Below, one piece after another: positions 1 to 5,837 of a DNA stretch of 6,559 nucleotides. The notes beneath the pieces are model-generated. The model saw only the letters and a list, made by a program, of their open reading frames with translations, was not told the DNA's origin and did not search any database. The stretch is from an uncultured Veillonella sp. (GTDB taxonomy: Bacteria > Bacillota > Negativicutes > Veillonellales > Veillonellaceae), in the NCBI RefSeq assembly GCF_900545205.1, contig NZ_UQYC01000087.1, positions 1-6,559 of the forward strand, written 5' to 3'. Made by a program: the position numbers and the translations under genes. How positions within the stretch are numbered: position 1 is the stretch's first letter; every line of letters begins with the position of its first letter.

Positions 1-1630
1 ACCAGATGCTTACGGACGTGGACGTATTATCGGAGACTACCGTCGTGTTGCTTTATACGGGGTAGATCGTTTAATGGCTGAAAAATTAAAAGACCATAAC
101 AACACTTCACGTGTCATGGATGAAGAAAACATTCGTTTACGCGAAGAAATCTCTGAACAATACCGTGCTTTAAATGAATTAAAACAAATGGCAGCAAAAC
201 ATGGTTTCGATATCTCTAAACCAGCAACAACTGCTAAAGAAGCAGTTCAATGGTTATACTTCGGATACTTAGCTGCAATTAAAGAGCAAAATGGTGCTGC
301 GATGTCTTTAGGACGTACTTCTACATTCTTAGATATCTACATTGAGCGTGACTTACAAAACGGTGTAATCACTGAAGAAGAAGCACAAGAGATTATGGAC
401 CACTTCGTAATGAAATTACGTTTAGTTAAATTCTCTCGTACTCCAGATTACAATGAATTATTCTCAGGAGATCCAACTTGGGTAACTGAATCAATTGCTG
501 GTATGTCAACTGATGGATTCCCATTAGTAACTAAAAACTCATTCCGTGTATTACACACATTAGATAACTTAGGACCAGCTCCAGAACCAAACTTAACAGT
601 ATTATGGTCAACTAAATTACCTCAAGGATTCAAAGAATACTGTGCAAAAATGTCAATCAAAACTTCAGCTATCCAATATGAAAATGATGACATCATGCGC
701 CCAATCTACGGTGATGACTATGCAATCGCATGTTGCGTATCTCCAATGCGTATTGGTAAAGAAATGCAATTCTTCGGCGCTCGTTCCAACTTGGCAAAAT
801 GCTTGCTTTATGCAATCAATGGCGGCGTTGATGAAAAACTAAAGAAACAAATTGGTCCTAAATACCGCCCTATTACTTCCGAATACTTAGAATTCGATGA
901 AGTATGGGAAAAATTCGACGACATGATGGAATGGTTGGCAGGCGTATATGTAAATGCATTGAACATCATTCACTACATGCACGATAAATACGCTTATGAA
1001 AAACTAGAAATGGCATTGCATGACCGCAAAGTAACTCGTTGGTTTGCAACTGGTATCGCTGGTTTATCTGTAGTAGCCGACTCCTTGTCCGCTATTAAAT
1101 ATGCTAAGGTAAAACCTATTCGTGACGAAAACGGCATCGCTGTTGATTTCGAAATCGAAGGTGACTTCCCTAAATATGGTAACGATGACGATCGTGTAGA
1201 TAGCTTGGCAGCAAAAGTTGTTTCCACATTTATGAACAAGATTCGTAAACATCCTACATACCGTCAATCCGTTCCTACTATGAGCTTGTTAACAATTACT
1301 TCCAACGTAGTATATGGTACTGCAACAGGTTCCACTCCAGATGGTCGTAAAGCTGGTGAAGCTTTTGCTCCTGGTGCTAACCCAATGCATGGTCGTGATA
1401 CTCACGGTGCTATTTCTTCGTTGGCATCCGTAGCAAAAATGCCATGGCGTGATAGCTCCGATGGTATTTCCAATACCTTCTCTATCATTCCTGACGCATT
1501 AGGTAAATCTGGTGAAACATTTGTGTCCGTCAGCGATTTTGATATTGAGTTAGATCCATCTCAATTGCCTAACTCCAATACAAACTTCGCTTGCAGCGAA
1601 CCGAATGTTACTATAAAGGAAGATAAATAA
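1..1630 (+). CDS. pflB: pyruvate formate-lyase (formate C-acetyltransferase) catalytic core, 5'-truncated by the window, lacking its glycyl-radical domain
   Basis: This is the catalytic core of pyruvate formate-lyase, a cytoplasmic enzyme converting pyruvate and CoA to acetyl-CoA and formate. The frame is open from base 2, where PDAYGRGRIIGDYRRVALYG, a conserved PFL block, is encoded. By comparison with E. coli PflB (760 residues) roughly 170 N-terminal residues lie outside the window; the first ATG inside (74) is internal. Family blocks follow in order: NGAAMSLGRTSTFLDIYIERDL, the catalytic Cys-Cys pair in IACCVSPM (codons 731-736), QFFGARSNLAK, YAINGGVDEKL, HYMHDKYAYE, TITSNVVYG and PGANPMHGRD. 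After FSIIPDALGK the homology stops and a tail of about 40 unfamiliar residues ends at TAA 1628-1630, so the RVSGY radical loop is absent; it is encoded by the next gene. Codon use changes sharply between about 670 and 785. Identification is secure; that the split enzyme is active is inference. Confidence 0.95.
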   Translation, partial: PDAYGRGRIIGDYRRVALYGVDRLMAEKLKDHNNTSRVMDEENIRLREEISEQYRALNELKQMAAKHGFDISKPATTAKEAVQWLYFGYLAAIKEQNGAAMSLGRTSTFLDIYIERDLQNGVITEEEAQEIMDHFVMKLRLVKFSRTPDYNELFSGDPTWVTESIAGMSTDGFPLVTKNSFRVLHTLDNLGPAPEPNLTVLWSTKLPQGFKEYCAKMSIKTSAIQYENDDIMRPIYGDDYAIACCVSPMRIGKEMQFFGARSNLAKCLLYAINGGVDEKLKKQIGPKYRPITSEYLEFDEVWEKFDDMMEWLAGVYVNALNIIHYMHDKYAYEKLEMALHDRKVTRWFATGIAGLSVVADSLSAIKYAKVKPIRDENGIAVDFEIEGDFPKYGNDDDRVDSLAAKVVSTFMNKIRKHPTYRQSVPTMSLLTITSNVVYGTATGSTPDGRKAGEAFAPGANPMHGRDTHGAISSLASVAKMPWRDSSDGISNTFSIIPDALGKSGETFVSVSDFDIELDPSQLPNSNTNFACSEPNVTIKEDK

Positions 1631-1641
1631 CGTCTTCCATA

Positions 1642-1671
1642 GTATCTGTGTGCTTTCACCGGCACCGATAC
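1642..1671 (+). other. hairpin in the spacer between the two pyruvate formate-lyase subunit genes
   Basis: GTATC (1642-1646) pairs with GATAC (1667-1671), and inside it GTGC (1650-1653) pairs with GCAC (1662-1665) around an 8-base loop. There is no T-run after it, so it is unlikely to be an intrinsic terminator. It could affect mRNA stability or the ratio of the two subunits. Its existence as a fold is a hand-drawn prediction only. Confidence 0.4.
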
Positions 1672-1690
1672 GAGTGTTAGTCTTGGTTGA

Positions 1691-1697
1691 AAGGAGG
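1691..1697 (+). promoter_or_regulatory. strong Shine-Dalgarno of the glycyl-radical subunit gene
   Basis: AAGGAGG lies 8 bases before ATG 1706. It is a near-perfect ribosome binding site. This shows that the small subunit is translated by its own initiation, and argues against the second reading frame being mere debris of a broken pflB. Confidence 0.85.
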
Positions 1698-1705
1698 CAA
1701 TACCC

Positions 1706-1945
1706 ATGAGCAACCAACAACAAGTTGATAACTTGGTAGAGTTATTGGATGGCTACTCCCAAAAAGGCGGTCATCATTTGAACGTTAACGTGTTCACTCG
1801 TGAAACATTGTTAGACGCTCAAAAACATCCTGAGTTGTACCCTCAATTGACTGTTCGTGTATCTGGTTACGCAGTACACTTCAACAAATTGACAAAACAA
1901 CAACAGGACGAAGTTATTTCCCGTACATTCCATCAACAAATCTAA
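1706..1945 (+). CDS. grcA: stand-alone glycyl-radical subunit of pyruvate formate-lyase (GrcA-like)
   Basis: This 79-residue protein corresponds to the C-terminal domain of pyruvate formate-lyase. It begins with a linker helix (NLVELLDGY, residues 9-17, like NLAGLMDGY of E. coli PflB). GGHHLNVNV (21-29), the PELYPQL block and the radical loop VRVSGYAV (50-57) follow, and it ends in ISRTF. Gly54 (codon 1865-1867) is the residue expected to carry the radical. E. coli GrcA/YfiD (127 residues) is the known stand-alone relative and repairs oxygen-damaged PflB. This copy is shorter, lacks the GrcA N-terminal region, keeps the PflB linker, and lies between the core and the activase. I infer that it is an obligate second subunit rather than a spare part. 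A SD at 1691-1697 decides the start. It is in the same frame as the core gene but separated by three stops. Confidence 0.92.
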   Translation: MSNQQQVDNLVELLDGYSQKGGHHLNVNVFTRETLLDAQKHPELYPQLTVRVSGYAVHFNKLTKQQQDEVISRTFHQQI

Positions 1946-1947
1946 TC

Positions 1948-1951
1948 GAGG
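1948..1951 (+). promoter_or_regulatory. Shine-Dalgarno of pflA
   Basis: GAGG sits 6 bases before ATG 1958, just after the stop codon of the glycyl-radical subunit. The short gap makes translational coupling within one operon likely. Confidence 0.6.
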
Positions 1952-1957
1952 TTTCCT

Positions 1958-2734
1958 ATGACTGGACGTATTCATTCGATTGAAACGATGGGTACGGTTG
2001 ATGGTCCAGGCATGCGCATGGTGGTTTTTCTCCAAGGATGCCCCATGCGTTGTGCTTATTGCCACAATCCCGATACATGGAATGAAACTAGCGATGATGT
2101 TAAGTTCACGACTGTGGAGGAGTTGTGGGACCAGTACGAACGTAACCGCCAATTTTATACTAATGGTGGTATCACCGTCACAGGTGGGGAAGCTCTAATG
2201 CAAATCGACTTTGTTACTGAGCTTTTCACATATTTCCGTGAAAGAAACGTCCATACCTGTTTAGATACAAGTGGAATTTGTTTTGATCCCCACCAAGAGG
2301 TGGCCTACCGTAAGCTACTCAGTGTCACTAGTCTCGTCATCCTAGACCTTAAAGAAATCGATCCTGATAAACATCTGTGGTTAACAGGCAAACCATTAGA
2401 GCCCATTCTCGGCTTTGCTCGATTAACGGCCGATGTAGAAGTTCCTATTTGGGTTCGTCACGTTGTAGTCCCTACCATCACAGATAATGCAGATCATCAC
2501 TATCGTCTAGGCTTTTTCCTAGGATCTCTGAAAAATTTACAAGCCGTTGATTGCTTACCATATCATGTTATGGGTACTGCTAAATATAAGGAGTTAGGTC
2601 TCACCTATCGCCTAGAGGGCATACCGGCCGCATCAAAAGATATAGCGGCTAAAGCGACAAGAACCGTGGTAGAAGGCATCAAGGCCTATCGACGCCATTG
2701 GTGGAGTCCCATCAAAACACAACATCAATCATAA
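1958..2734 (+). CDS. pflA: pyruvate formate-lyase activating enzyme (radical SAM)
   Basis: This radical SAM protein generates the glycyl radical of pyruvate formate-lyase using S-adenosylmethionine and a [4Fe-4S] cluster. It has 258 residues, against about 246 in E. coli PflA. Visible motifs: TVDGPGMR (13-20), typical of glycyl-radical activases; the cluster ligands Cys28, Cys32 and Cys35 in GCPMRCAYCHNPDT (CX3CX2C); TVTGGEAL (73-80), the SAM-binding GGE; DTSG (103-106); DLK (130-132); and PYHVMGTAKYKELG (201-214), which corresponds to the PYH-GxxK(Y/W)-KELG block of PFL activases. There is no extra ferredoxin-like insert of the type found in activases of other glycyl-radical enzymes, so pyruvate formate-lyase is the natural target. 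The gene starts 12 bases after the radical subunit and probably shares its transcript. The target glycine would be Gly54 of the small protein, so this activase must recognise a separate subunit. Confidence 0.95.
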   Translation: MTGRIHSIETMGTVDGPGMRMVVFLQGCPMRCAYCHNPDTWNETSDDVKFTTVEELWDQYERNRQFYTNGGITVTGGEALMQIDFVTELFTYFRERNVHTCLDTSGICFDPHQEVAYRKLLSVTSLVILDLKEIDPDKHLWLTGKPLEPILGFARLTADVEVPIWVRHVVVPTITDNADHHYRLGFFLGSLKNLQAVDCLPYHVMGTAKYKELGLTYRLEGIPAASKDIAAKATRTVVEGIKAYRRHWWSPIKTQHQS

Positions 2735-2794
2735 TCAAGTTTGAGGATAACTACCTCCCTTGATATATATACAAATATATATTAAAAACTTGAT
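2734..2794 (+). other. nested inverted repeats just downstream of pflA
   Basis: ATCAAGTTT (2734-2742) is the reverse complement of AAACTTGAT (2786-2794). The same left arm can instead pair its TCAAG with CTTGA at 2759-2763, with GAGG (2743-2746) against CCTC (2754-2757) inside. The two folds exclude each other. The middle is alternating AT. It may be part of the 3' end of the pfl transcript; no function is recognised. Confidence 0.35.
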
Positions 2795-2811
2795 CTATGA
2801 TAGCCCTAAAA

Positions 2812-2852
2812 CAATAGAGCCGCCCCCACACAACCGGGGACGGCTCTTATTG
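2812..2852. terminator. bidirectional hairpin terminator between converging pflA and the dehydrogenase gene
   Basis: AGAGCCG (2816-2822) pairs with CGGCTCT (2841-2847), and CCCC (2824-2827) with GGGG (2836-2839), with one C-A mismatch and an 8-base loop. CAAT/ATTG extend the stem outward past one bulged T. Flanking sequence is T-rich in both directions but has no long pure T-run (TATTGTATTTAT on +, ATTGTTTTAGG on -). Its place between two converging genes fits a shared terminator. Confidence 0.75.
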
Positions 2853-2960
2853 TATTTATAGACTATTTAGTTTCTATTATTTGTGCACTGATTTTGAATA
2901 ATCAGCATATCGTTTAGGTAAACAACCTATTTGATCTAATATCCGCTCTACTAATATCTT

Positions 2961-3914
2961 TTATTTAGATACTACATTAATAGGTTCACCTTTAAAGAAG
3001 GCTTGTACATTGTCGCGAATGATGCCCACCAAGCGTTGGCGAGTTTCTAGACCTTTCCACCCCATATGAGGTGTAAGGATAACATTATCTAATGTATATA
3101 GAGGGCTATCCTCTGCTGGCGGTTCTACCTCTTGTACATCAAGACCGGCACCTGCAATACGTTTAGCTGCTAATGCTTCACAAAGGTCGGCTTCATTAAT
3201 AAGAGGACCACGACCTGTATTGACGATAACAGCATTTGGCTTCATCTTGGCGATGGTTTCTTTATTAATCATGTGCTTAGTTTGGTCATTCAATGGGCAA
3301 TGTAATGTAATATAATCACTATTTTCTAGTAATTCATCAAGGCTTACATAACGAATGCCGTCGCCATCAGCTTTTGGTGTACGTGTATGAATCAAGATAT
3401 TCATGCCAAGTGCTTTTGCTACTTTGATTACTTCCATGCCGATATGACCAGCACCAACCACACCTAATGTTTTACCATTTACCTCTGTGTGGCTCACTTG
3501 CAAATATTTTGTAAAGTTGCTGCGATCACCTTTTGCAAGCATGCCGATTTGTTTTTGCATTGTAGATGCAAAATTGAGGATCATCATGATTACCGTATGC
3601 GCTACACGCTCTGTGCTATACGCTGGAATATTGCACACAGTAATACCTCGTTCCTTCGCTGCATTAAGATCAATATTGTTATAGCCTGTACCTGCTTCTA
3701 CAATGAGCTTTACTGTATCTGGGAATTGTGAAAGTAACTCAGCATTAACAGGAAGCTCTTTTGTTACTACTACACGAGCCCCTTGGATACGCTCAATAAG
3801 CTCTTCGTTTGTACTATTATCATAAACCTGTACATCATTAGATAATACGGAGAAATCTAATGCATGGTCATAATTCATTTTACCTGCGTTTACTACTACT
3901 ACACGTTCGCTCAT
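2961..3914 (-). CDS. D-2-hydroxyacid dehydrogenase family oxidoreductase
   Basis: This is a 317-residue cytoplasmic NAD(P)-dependent reductase of the D-2-hydroxyacid dehydrogenase family (lactate, glycerate, hydroxypyruvate and phosphoglycerate type substrates). Visible features: the substrate-loop block VEAGTGYNNID (72-82); the Rossmann motif GAGHIG (154-159) after GKTLGVV; and the three catalytic residues Arg235 (NTGRG), Glu264 (LDVQEVEPP) and His283 (TPHMGW). The length is that of the short family without the ACT domain of long SerA. After the second strand of the Rossmann fold the sequence is ILIHTRTPK, without the Asp that binds the NAD ribose. That hints at NADP(H) use. The SD GGAGG (3920-3924) is 5 bases before the ATG. 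The gene is monocistronic and faces the pfl operon. The exact substrate cannot be read from the sequence; glyoxylate/hydroxypyruvate reductase or D-lactate dehydrogenase are both possible. Confidence 0.9.
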   Translation of the reverse strand: MSERVVVVNAGKMNYDHALDFSVLSNDVQVYDNSTNEELIERIQGARVVVTKELPVNAELLSQFPDTVKLIVEAGTGYNNIDLNAAKERGITVCNIPAYSTERVAHTVIMMILNFASTMQKQIGMLAKGDRSNFTKYLQVSHTEVNGKTLGVVGAGHIGMEVIKVAKALGMNILIHTRTPKADGDGIRYVSLDELLENSDYITLHCPLNDQTKHMINKETIAKMKPNAVIVNTGRGPLINEADLCEALAAKRIAGAGLDVQEVEPPAEDSPLYTLDNVILTPHMGWKGLETRQRLVGIIRDNVQAFFKGEPINVVSK

Positions 3915-3919
3915 GAGAA

Positions 3920-3924
3920 CCTCC
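3920..3924 (-). promoter_or_regulatory. Shine-Dalgarno of the D-2-hydroxyacid dehydrogenase gene
   Basis: On the minus strand GGAGG precedes the ATG at 3914-3912 by 5 bases, which supports this start codon. Confidence 0.75.
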
Positions 3925-3938
3925 TACATAGATGCTAT

Positions 3939-3968
3939 ATTATATATTTATTAATTTCAAACCTACAA
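3939..3968 (-). promoter_or_regulatory. probable promoter of the D-2-hydroxyacid dehydrogenase gene
   Basis: On the minus strand a perfect TATAAT (3944-3939) follows TTGTAG (3968-3963) with an 18-base spacer. The -35 matches the consensus only in TTG. Transcription would start near 3932, giving a leader of about 18 bases that just includes the SD. A second possible -35, TTGAAA, is too close to the -10. Confidence 0.45.
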
Positions 3969-4223
3969 GTAATCTGGCTATGTTCACGATGTTAGATGAC
4001 TACAATTTTGTCTATATCATTCATAACCAATCTATTAGCTAGAAAAAGCATATATCATACCTTACTATAAATTATACTATTATTTATATAAATTTATACC
4101 ATTAATATCACAGCTAACTATATTAATTAGTATACTTTCACAATTATTGTATATAATATATGCAGAAAAGCTATAAAATTCAAAATAATACCAATATTTC
4201 TGTATAAAACTTTCACAAAAGTA

Positions 4224-4251
4224 TTGTTTAATTCCCCAAAAGTTATAAAAT
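4224..4251 (+). promoter_or_regulatory. possible promoter of alr
   Basis: TTGTTT (4224-4229) and TAAAAT (4246-4251) are separated by 16 bases. Transcription would begin near 4258, about 25 bases before the alr ATG. In such AT-rich DNA, -10-like hexamers are common, so this is only a candidate. Confidence 0.35.
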
Positions 4252-4283
4252 AAAAGTAATGTTATATAGAATTGAGGAATACC

Positions 4284-5396
4284 ATGAGACCCACCTATTT
4301 GACCATAAATACAAGTCTCGTTCGCGAGAACTTGCGCAAAATTAAAGATAGTTTACCGGAATGGAGCACATCTACAGCTGTTATCAAGGCCAATGGCTAT
4401 GGTCACGGCAGCGTTATGATGGGCCGTATAGCCGTTGAGGAAGGTTATGAATCCTTAGCCGTTGCCATTCCTGAAGAATCTGTGCCTCTTCGCAATGCAG
4501 GTATTATGGTACCAATCTACCTACTAGGTCTCACACGCCCACAATCATTTGAGCTTGTAGCAGACACCAATTCCATTCCTGCCGTATGTGAATCTACAGA
4601 TTTGGAGGCGCTCGATAAAGTAGCAGAAAATCACGATATGATTATTCGCGTTGCTGTTGCTGTTGATACAGGCATGCATCGTATTGGTATTAAACCAGAG
4701 GATGCTGTGGAGTTTATAAAACGTGTTGAGTCCTATGAAAACCTTGAAGTAGACGGTTTCTTCTCTCATATGAGTAACGCTGATGCGGCCGATCAAAGCC
4801 ACGCTCATGGGCAGGCACAAAAATTCCATAAAATGGTAGACGAAATCCGTGCCTTTAGACCTGATGCGGATTATCGATTCTCCCTTGCCAATAGTGCTGG
4901 GTTATTATCTGTAAAAGATAGCTTATTTACCGATGCACGTCCTGGCATTATTCAATACGGTATTATGCCATCCCTTGATGTACCAAATCGATTAGGTTTG
5001 AAGCCAGTTCTCTCCTTCCATAGCGAAGTAGTACATGTACAGCATTTGGAAGCTGGCGAAGGCATTGGCTATGGATCTACCTATGTAACACCTGAACCAA
5101 TGACGATTGCTACCATCCCTGTGGGATATGCAGATGGCTATCCTCGCAGCTTATCTAACCGAGGTACGGTCCTTATTCATGGTACACGTTGTCCTGTAGT
5201 AGGCCGCATCTGTATGGACCAATTTATGGTAGCCGTGCCTGATACAATTACTGTACAACCTGGTGATAAGGTTGTGCTTTTAGGTTCCCAAGGTCATGAA
5301 AGCATCTCTGCCCTAGAGATTGCCGCCCTTGCCTCTACGATTCCATATGAAATCTTCTGTGGTTTCTCTGAGCGCGTACCTAGACAATACATATAA
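4284..5396 (+). CDS. alr: alanine racemase
   Basis: This PLP enzyme interconverts L- and D-alanine, supplying D-Ala for peptidoglycan. I start it at ATG 4284 (370 residues) because GAGG (4274-4277) is 6 bases upstream; the in-frame TTG at 4272 overlaps that SD and is unlikely to be used. Fold-type III barrel motifs are clear: AVIKANGYGHG (32-42) with the PLP lysine Lys35; VDTGMHRIG (127-135); FFSHMSNAD (159-167); ARPGIIQYG (218-226); the catalytic tyrosine Tyr263 in IGYGSTY; VGYADGYPR (280-288) and VGRICMDQFMV (306-316). Length is normal for the family. The position equivalent to the carbamylated lysine of Geobacillus Alr is Ala126. It stands alone, with its own terminator. Some racemases of this group also act on serine, which cannot be decided here. 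Confidence 0.95.
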   Translation: MRPTYLTINTSLVRENLRKIKDSLPEWSTSTAVIKANGYGHGSVMMGRIAVEEGYESLAVAIPEESVPLRNAGIMVPIYLLGLTRPQSFELVADTNSIPAVCESTDLEALDKVAENHDMIIRVAVAVDTGMHRIGIKPEDAVEFIKRVESYENLEVDGFFSHMSNADAADQSHAHGQAQKFHKMVDEIRAFRPDADYRFSLANSAGLLSVKDSLFTDARPGIIQYGIMPSLDVPNRLGLKPVLSFHSEVVHVQHLEAGEGIGYGSTYVTPEPMTIATIPVGYADGYPRSLSNRGTVLIHGTRCPVVGRICMDQFMVAVPDTITVQPGDKVVLLGSQGHESISALEIAALASTIPYEIFCGFSERVPRQYI

Positions 5397-5403
5397 AAGG
5401 CCC

Positions 5404-5421
5404 ACTATTGTTACTAATAGT
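5404..5421 (+). other. small hairpin after alr
   Basis: ACTATT (5404-5409) pairs with AATAGT (5416-5421) around a 6-base loop, 7 bases after the alr stop. It is AT-rich and has no T-run, so it is probably only an accessory to the strong terminator that follows. Confidence 0.3.
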
Positions 5422-5440
5422 AAAGGCTCCATATACAAGA

Positions 5441-5474
5441 AGCGCAGGTATACATTATTGTATCTGCGCTTTTT
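5441..5474 (+). terminator. intrinsic terminator of alr
   Basis: AGCGCAG (5441-5447) pairs with CTGCGCT (5464-5470) and ATACA with TGTAT inside, with a 2-base bulge and the loop TTAT. A run of five T (5470-5474) follows on the plus strand. This is a standard Rho-independent terminator about 45 bases after the alr stop codon. Confidence 0.88.
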
Positions 5475-5531
5475 ATATTTTCAGTTCATATAACACTGAT
5501 ATCATTCAAATTTAGTTTTATAGTAGCTTAG

Positions 5532-5577
5532 AAAAAGCCCGTAATACATGCAGCGGTCTACATGTATTACGGGCTTT
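5532..5577 (-). terminator. strong intrinsic terminator for minus-strand transcription (17-bp perfect stem)
   Basis: AAAGCCCGTAATACATG (5534-5550) and its exact reverse complement (5561-5577) flank a 10-base loop. Read on the minus strand, the stem ends in GGGC followed by five T, then C. On plus only three T follow, so the element is oriented to stop leftward transcripts. The only leftward gene upstream of it ends at 5886, about 300 bases away. The transcript therefore has a long 3' untranslated region, or a separate small RNA ends here. Confidence 0.8.
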
Positions 5578-5680
5578 CCTGCTCCCCTATACCTAGCGTA
5601 CTGTAAAGCAGTTACGTTCTTATTGTGAGAGAGAGTATTATATACCAAGTATATAATCTTATGATTGGGAGGGAACCACA

Positions 5681-5716
5681 ATGCATAAGGGGCCCCCTGA
5701 ACGACAGACGGCATAG
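5681..5716 (+). CDS. possible 11-residue leader-like reading frame
   Basis: ATG 5681 is preceded at 7 bases by GGGAGGG (5667-5673) and opens MHKGPPERQTA followed by TAG. The SD lies in the loop, and the ATG in the arm, of the hairpin 5658-5689. Without homologs such a short frame cannot be distinguished from chance, and no gene lies downstream on this strand for it to regulate. Confidence 0.15.
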   Translation: MHKGPPERQTA

Positions 5717-5726
5717 GAGAGAGTCA

Positions 5727-5765
5727 ATGTTTGTCTATCCAATCCAGAGGGCTGCGTGTGTGTAA
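5727..5765 (+). CDS. possible 12-residue reading frame with SD
   Basis: ATG 5727 is preceded at 5 bases by AGGAGAG (5715-5721), which overlaps the stop codon of the tiny frame before it. The product would be MFVYPIQRAACV. It is a weak candidate, listed because two SD-start pairs occur in tandem here. Confidence 0.12.
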   Translation: MFVYPIQRAACV

Positions 5766-5837
5766 TTGTTTATTGTGTGTGTAAGTGTATTGTGTATGTG
5801 TGTAAGTATGTGTGTATAGTTTTGTGTGTTTAGTGTT
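5756..5837 (-). promoter_or_regulatory. G-free, CA-rich tract resembling a Rho utilisation (rut) site, minus strand
   Basis: Plus-strand bases 5756-5837 contain no C and are mostly GT with TA interruptions. The minus-strand RNA therefore has no G, roughly one third C and regularly spaced YC steps, and should be unfolded. This is the type of sequence bound by Rho. It starts about 50 bases after the stop codon of the leftward gene, where a terminator is expected. Simple low-complexity DNA is the alternative. Confidence 0.4.

Larger units (their letters stand above)
3915..4283. other. AT-rich divergent intergenic region
   Basis: This 369-base spacer lies between two divergently transcribed genes and is very AT-rich with many short runs of alternating A and T. 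I see no gene, tRNA or strong hairpin in it. It carries the candidate promoters described separately at its two ends. A further perfect TATAAT on + (4152-4157) lacks a convincing -35 box. Confidence 0.6.

Noticed and set aside
994..1267. Minus-strand open frames inside the pyruvate formate-lyase gene
   Set aside because: They are antisense to a strongly conserved coding region and have no SD or independent codon signal.
1811..2152. Minus-strand 113-codon frame across the radical subunit and pflA
   Set aside because: It is fully antisense to two well-identified genes, including the radical loop and the iron-sulfur motif.
4272..4283. TTG start for alanine racemase, four codons upstream
   Set aside because: It overlaps the GAGG that serves ATG 4284 and has no good SD of its own.
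5502..5714. Open frame of 70 codons on the minus strand
   Set aside because: It runs straight through the 17-bp terminator stem, has no clear SD, and the predicted protein resembles nothing recognisable.
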